Positions 62,223-64,000 of a stretch of 64,000 bases of DNA are shown one piece after another (position 1 is the stretch's first letter; each line of letters begins with the position of its first letter). The translations under genes and the position numbers were made by a program. The notes beneath the pieces were generated by a model. It worked only from the letters and a program-made list of their open reading frames with translations, was not told the origin of the DNA and searched no databases. The stretch is from Chelativorans sp. YIM 93263 (GTDB taxonomy: Bacteria > Pseudomonadota > Alphaproteobacteria > Rhizobiales > Rhizobiaceae). The DNA lies in contig NZ_JAKCWP010000004.1 of NCBI RefSeq assembly GCF_028767125.1, positions 152,001 through 216,000 of the forward strand, in the 5' to 3' direction.

Positions 62223-63188
62223 ATGACAAGACTAACGATCCGCCAGATGGAATATTTCGACAGTCTCGCCGAAACGCTCCACTTCGGGAGGGCAGCAGCA
62301 CTTGCTGGAGTCACCCAACCTGCGCTGTCGGCGCAGATTGCAGAGATGGAGACGCGGCTCGGCTGCCGGCTCTTCGAGCGCGGCGACGGCGCGGTGGGGC
62401 TTACCGGAGAGGGGCGCGCCCTTCGTCCTCGGGTCAAGCGCATCCTCGCCGAAATCCGCGACCTGGAAAGCGTGGCGAGACGAGGACAGCAGGTTCTGGA
62501 AGGGCGCTTTCGCCTCGGCATCATCCCGACCGTCGCGCCTTATCTGCTGCCGAGCCTCCTGCCGGAGCTGAAACGCCATTTTCCTGCCCTGCAACTGGAG
62601 CTGCACGAGGCGCGGACCGGGACTCTTCTCGAGGAGACCGCCAGCGGCCGTCTCGACGCTATGATTGCGGCCCTGCCGCTCGACGAGCCCGCGCTCGCTG
62701 TCAAGGCGCTGTTCGAGGACCGGTTCCTGCTTGCAGTGTCCGAACATGATCCCGCTTTCCTGGCGCCACCCGTGCCGCCGGACAGCCCGGCACTGGAGCG
62801 GTTGATGCTGCTTGAGGAAGGCCACTGCATGCGCGAGCAGGCGCTGGCCGTCTGCGGCAAGGTCAGGCCGGTGGCGATGGCGAGCTACGGCGCAACCAGC
62901 CTGACGACGCTGATGCAAATGGTGGCGCATGGGCTAGGCGTGACGCTGATCCCGGAAATGGCCGCAGAATTCGCGCGCGCCATGCCCGACCTGAAGGTGG
63001 TGCCTTTTGCCGAGCCGGCTCCGGCGCGCACGATCTGTCTTGCCTGGAGAAAGAGCAGTGGCAGGCGGGAAGACTGCGCCGTACTAGCCAACACACTCGG
63101 CAAGCTTCATCCGGTGGTGCAGCCGAATGGACAGAACAACCTCAGGAGTTGGAAGGTAGACAATAAGCGCGTCGCGGCGAGCCCTTGA
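62223..63188 (+). CDS. oxyR: hydrogen-peroxide-sensing regulator OxyR
   Basis: A 321-residue LysR-type activator. The HTH is in FGRAAALAGVTQPALSAQIA. The redox pair Cys202 and Cys211 is in GHCMREQALAVCG, matching the two peroxidatic cysteines of OxyR. It is divergent from katG, its classical target, across a 110-bp spacer with a palindrome. Oxidation to the disulfide would induce katG. Confidence 0.95.
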   Translation: MTRLTIRQMEYFDSLAETLHFGRAAALAGVTQPALSAQIAEMETRLGCRLFERGDGAVGLTGEGRALRPRVKRILAEIRDLESVARRGQQVLEGRFRLGIIPTVAPYLLPSLLPELKRHFPALQLELHEARTGTLLEETASGRLDAMIAALPLDEPALAVKALFEDRFLLAVSEHDPAFLAPPVPPDSPALERLMLLEEGHCMREQALAVCGKVRPVAMASYGATSLTTLMQMVAHGLGVTLIPEMAAEFARAMPDLKVVPFAEPAPARTICLAWRKSSGRREDCAVLANTLGKLHPVVQPNGQNNLRSWKVDNKRVAASP

Positions 63189-63236
63189 GTCAACGTCATC
63201 ACCGGCTCAGACGTCGGGACCGGGGTTGAGGATCAT

Positions 63237-63410
63237 TCAATCCCGGCCAAGTGCCTGCAGCACCTTCATATGCTCGATAAAGGCGCGCAGCTTCGGGAGC
63301 GCCTGCTTGCCGTTCGGACAGTAGAGGAACAGGCCCGGAGAGGTGGCGCGAAAGTCGTCGAGCACTGTGCTCAGGTGGGCCCTGTGTCACATAAGGCATG
63401 ATGTTGTGCT
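63237..63410 (-). pseudogene. C-terminal remnant of a LysR regulator
   Basis: The minus strand reads LSTVLDDFRATSPGLFLYCP then NGKQALPKLRAFIEHMKVLQ before a stop at 63237. This is the characteristic LysR effector-domain end (PGLFLYYPsRRQxxPALRAFI). Upstream, the frame is lost by 63410. The N-terminal HTH and most of the effector domain are absent. It is a decayed gene in the 319-bp gap after oxyR, and nothing else is seen there. Confidence 0.7.
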
Positions 63411-63507
63411 CCGTGGAGTTGCAGGGCCTGATCCGTATTCCCGCTTGACTCACATATATCTCTAGGGTTATGGGCCAGATCTATAGCCAGAGAGTTATCG
63501 ATTTGCG

Positions 63508-63831
63508 ATGCCGCAGACCCATGACATCATTTTCAGAACGCTCGCCGATCCGACACGACGAGCCATCTTCGAGCGGTTGTGCCGCGACGGAGACCAGACG
63601 GTCAGTGCCCTGACGGCTCAGGCCGGGGTCTCGCAACCGGCCGTCTCGAAACATCTCGGGATCCTGAAGCGGGCCGGTCTGGTCCGCGACCGCCACGAAG
63701 GTCGCCAGACGCACTACAGCGCCGAAGTCGGCGCGCTTTCTCCACTGATTGAATGGACGAACCAGATGGGCGGATTTTGGGAAAACCGCTTCGACAACCT
63801 CGAAGATCTGCTCAACAGGATGGACCAATGA
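63508..63831 (+). CDS. ArsR-family transcriptional regulator
   Basis: A 107-residue winged-HTH repressor. FRTLADPTRRAIFERLCRDG and the recognition helix VSQPAVSKHLGILKRAGLVR are typical of the ArsR subgroup that precedes SRPBCC (AHSA1) proteins. No metal-binding CxC motif is seen, so it is not a metal sensor. Its stop overlaps the next start (ATGA), giving the common ArsR-SRPBCC pair. Confidence 0.9.
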   Translation: MPQTHDIIFRTLADPTRRAIFERLCRDGDQTVSALTAQAGVSQPAVSKHLGILKRAGLVRDRHEGRQTHYSAEVGALSPLIEWTNQMGGFWENRFDNLEDLLNRMDQ

Positions 63832-64000
63832 ACGAAAAGTCGACTGGAACGCGTTCCGTCATTGTCGAGCGTGAGATCCCCCATCCGCCGGAAAAGATCT
63901 GGCGCGCGCTCACGCAACCACACCTGATCGAGGAGTGGCTCATGAAGAATGACTTCAAGCCCGTGGTGGACCACCGCTTCAATCTCAGCGCCGACTGGGG
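63828..64000 (+). CDS. SRPBCC (AHSA1-like) protein, partial at window end
   Basis: Only the first about 57 residues are inside the window: SVIVEREIPHPPEKIWRALT, QPHLIEEWLM and NDFKPVVDHRFNLSADWG. This is the START-fold opening of the AHSA1/Aha1-type family. It is co-transcribed with the ArsR gene. Such proteins bind hydrophobic ligands and are often repressed by the adjacent ArsR protein. Confidence 0.85.
   Translation, partial: MNEKSTGTRSVIVEREIPHPPEKIWRALTQPHLIEEWLMKNDFKPVVDHRFNLSADW

Overview
The window is about 64 kb of GC-rich DNA with coding on both strands. The gene content (guaA, HWE-type histidine kinase, TRAP-TAXI, tripartite tricarboxylate and many ABC importers, SDR/UxaA sugar-acid enzymes, class I fumarase, katG/oxyR) fits an alphaproteobacterium of the Hyphomicrobiales, probably a Phyllobacteriaceae/Mesorhizobium-like heterotroph. 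No taxon can be fixed from the sequence alone. I saw no CRISPR array, tRNA, rRNA or insertion sequence.

Layout. 1-2.0 kb: a GC-rich leader, a 20-residue upstream ORF and guaA. 2.1-11.4 kb: small divergent regulator/enzyme pairs (LysR with cyclase/quinone oxidoreductase, TetR with SDR, TetR with serine hydrolase), a DUF1028/N-formylglutamate amidohydrolase pair and decayed genes. 11.5-20.0 kb: a sugar-acid catabolic locus (SDR, UxaA-family dehydratase, second SDR, Ldh-type reductase) divergent from a TAXI-TRAP transporter and followed by a GntR-type regulator with two HTH domains. 20.2-32.8 kb: a large apparent dicarboxylate module (mandelate-racemase-family enzyme, thiamine-diphosphate enzyme, four-subunit succinate-dehydrogenase-like complex, two-subunit class I fumarase/tartrate dehydratase, TctCBA transporter, TauE/SafE protein, LysR). 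33.1-39.6 kb: a TetR-controlled ABC transporter with an NAD-dependent epimerase-like protein, a double acetyltransferase and a DHDPS-family aldolase. 39.8-42.2 kb: a broken FAD monooxygenase and a LysR/NmrA-like pair. 42.7-48.3 kb: a LacI-controlled ABC importer ending in a GpdQ-like phosphodiesterase. 48.6-54.7 kb: a GntR-controlled FAD oxidase with a polyamine-type ABC importer. 54.8-59.7 kb: signalling genes (HWE kinase, stand-alone receiver, GGDEF-EAL protein). 59.9-63.2 kb: katG and oxyR. 63.5-64.0 kb: ArsR plus the start of an SRPBCC protein.

How it works together. Most of the window is a chain of self-contained scavenging modules, each pairing an importer, one to six catabolic enzymes and a local regulator. 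Several regulators sit beside palindromes that look like their operators: TetR at 34219 with a second copy at 34905, LacI at 48322, and GntR at 49403. Three unrelated transporter operons (TRAP, TTT, ABC) carry a strong GC-rich hairpin just after the binding-protein gene. The least explained modules are the Sdh/fumarase/ThDP/TTT cluster at 20.2-32.8 kb, whose flavoprotein lacks the usual flavin-linking histidine, and the DHDPS/epimerase/GNAT/ABC cluster at 33-39.6 kb. Gene remnants (DUF899, cyclase, FAD monooxygenase, LysR, and a piece resembling the 5' part of RNase P RNA) show that the region has been repeatedly rearranged.
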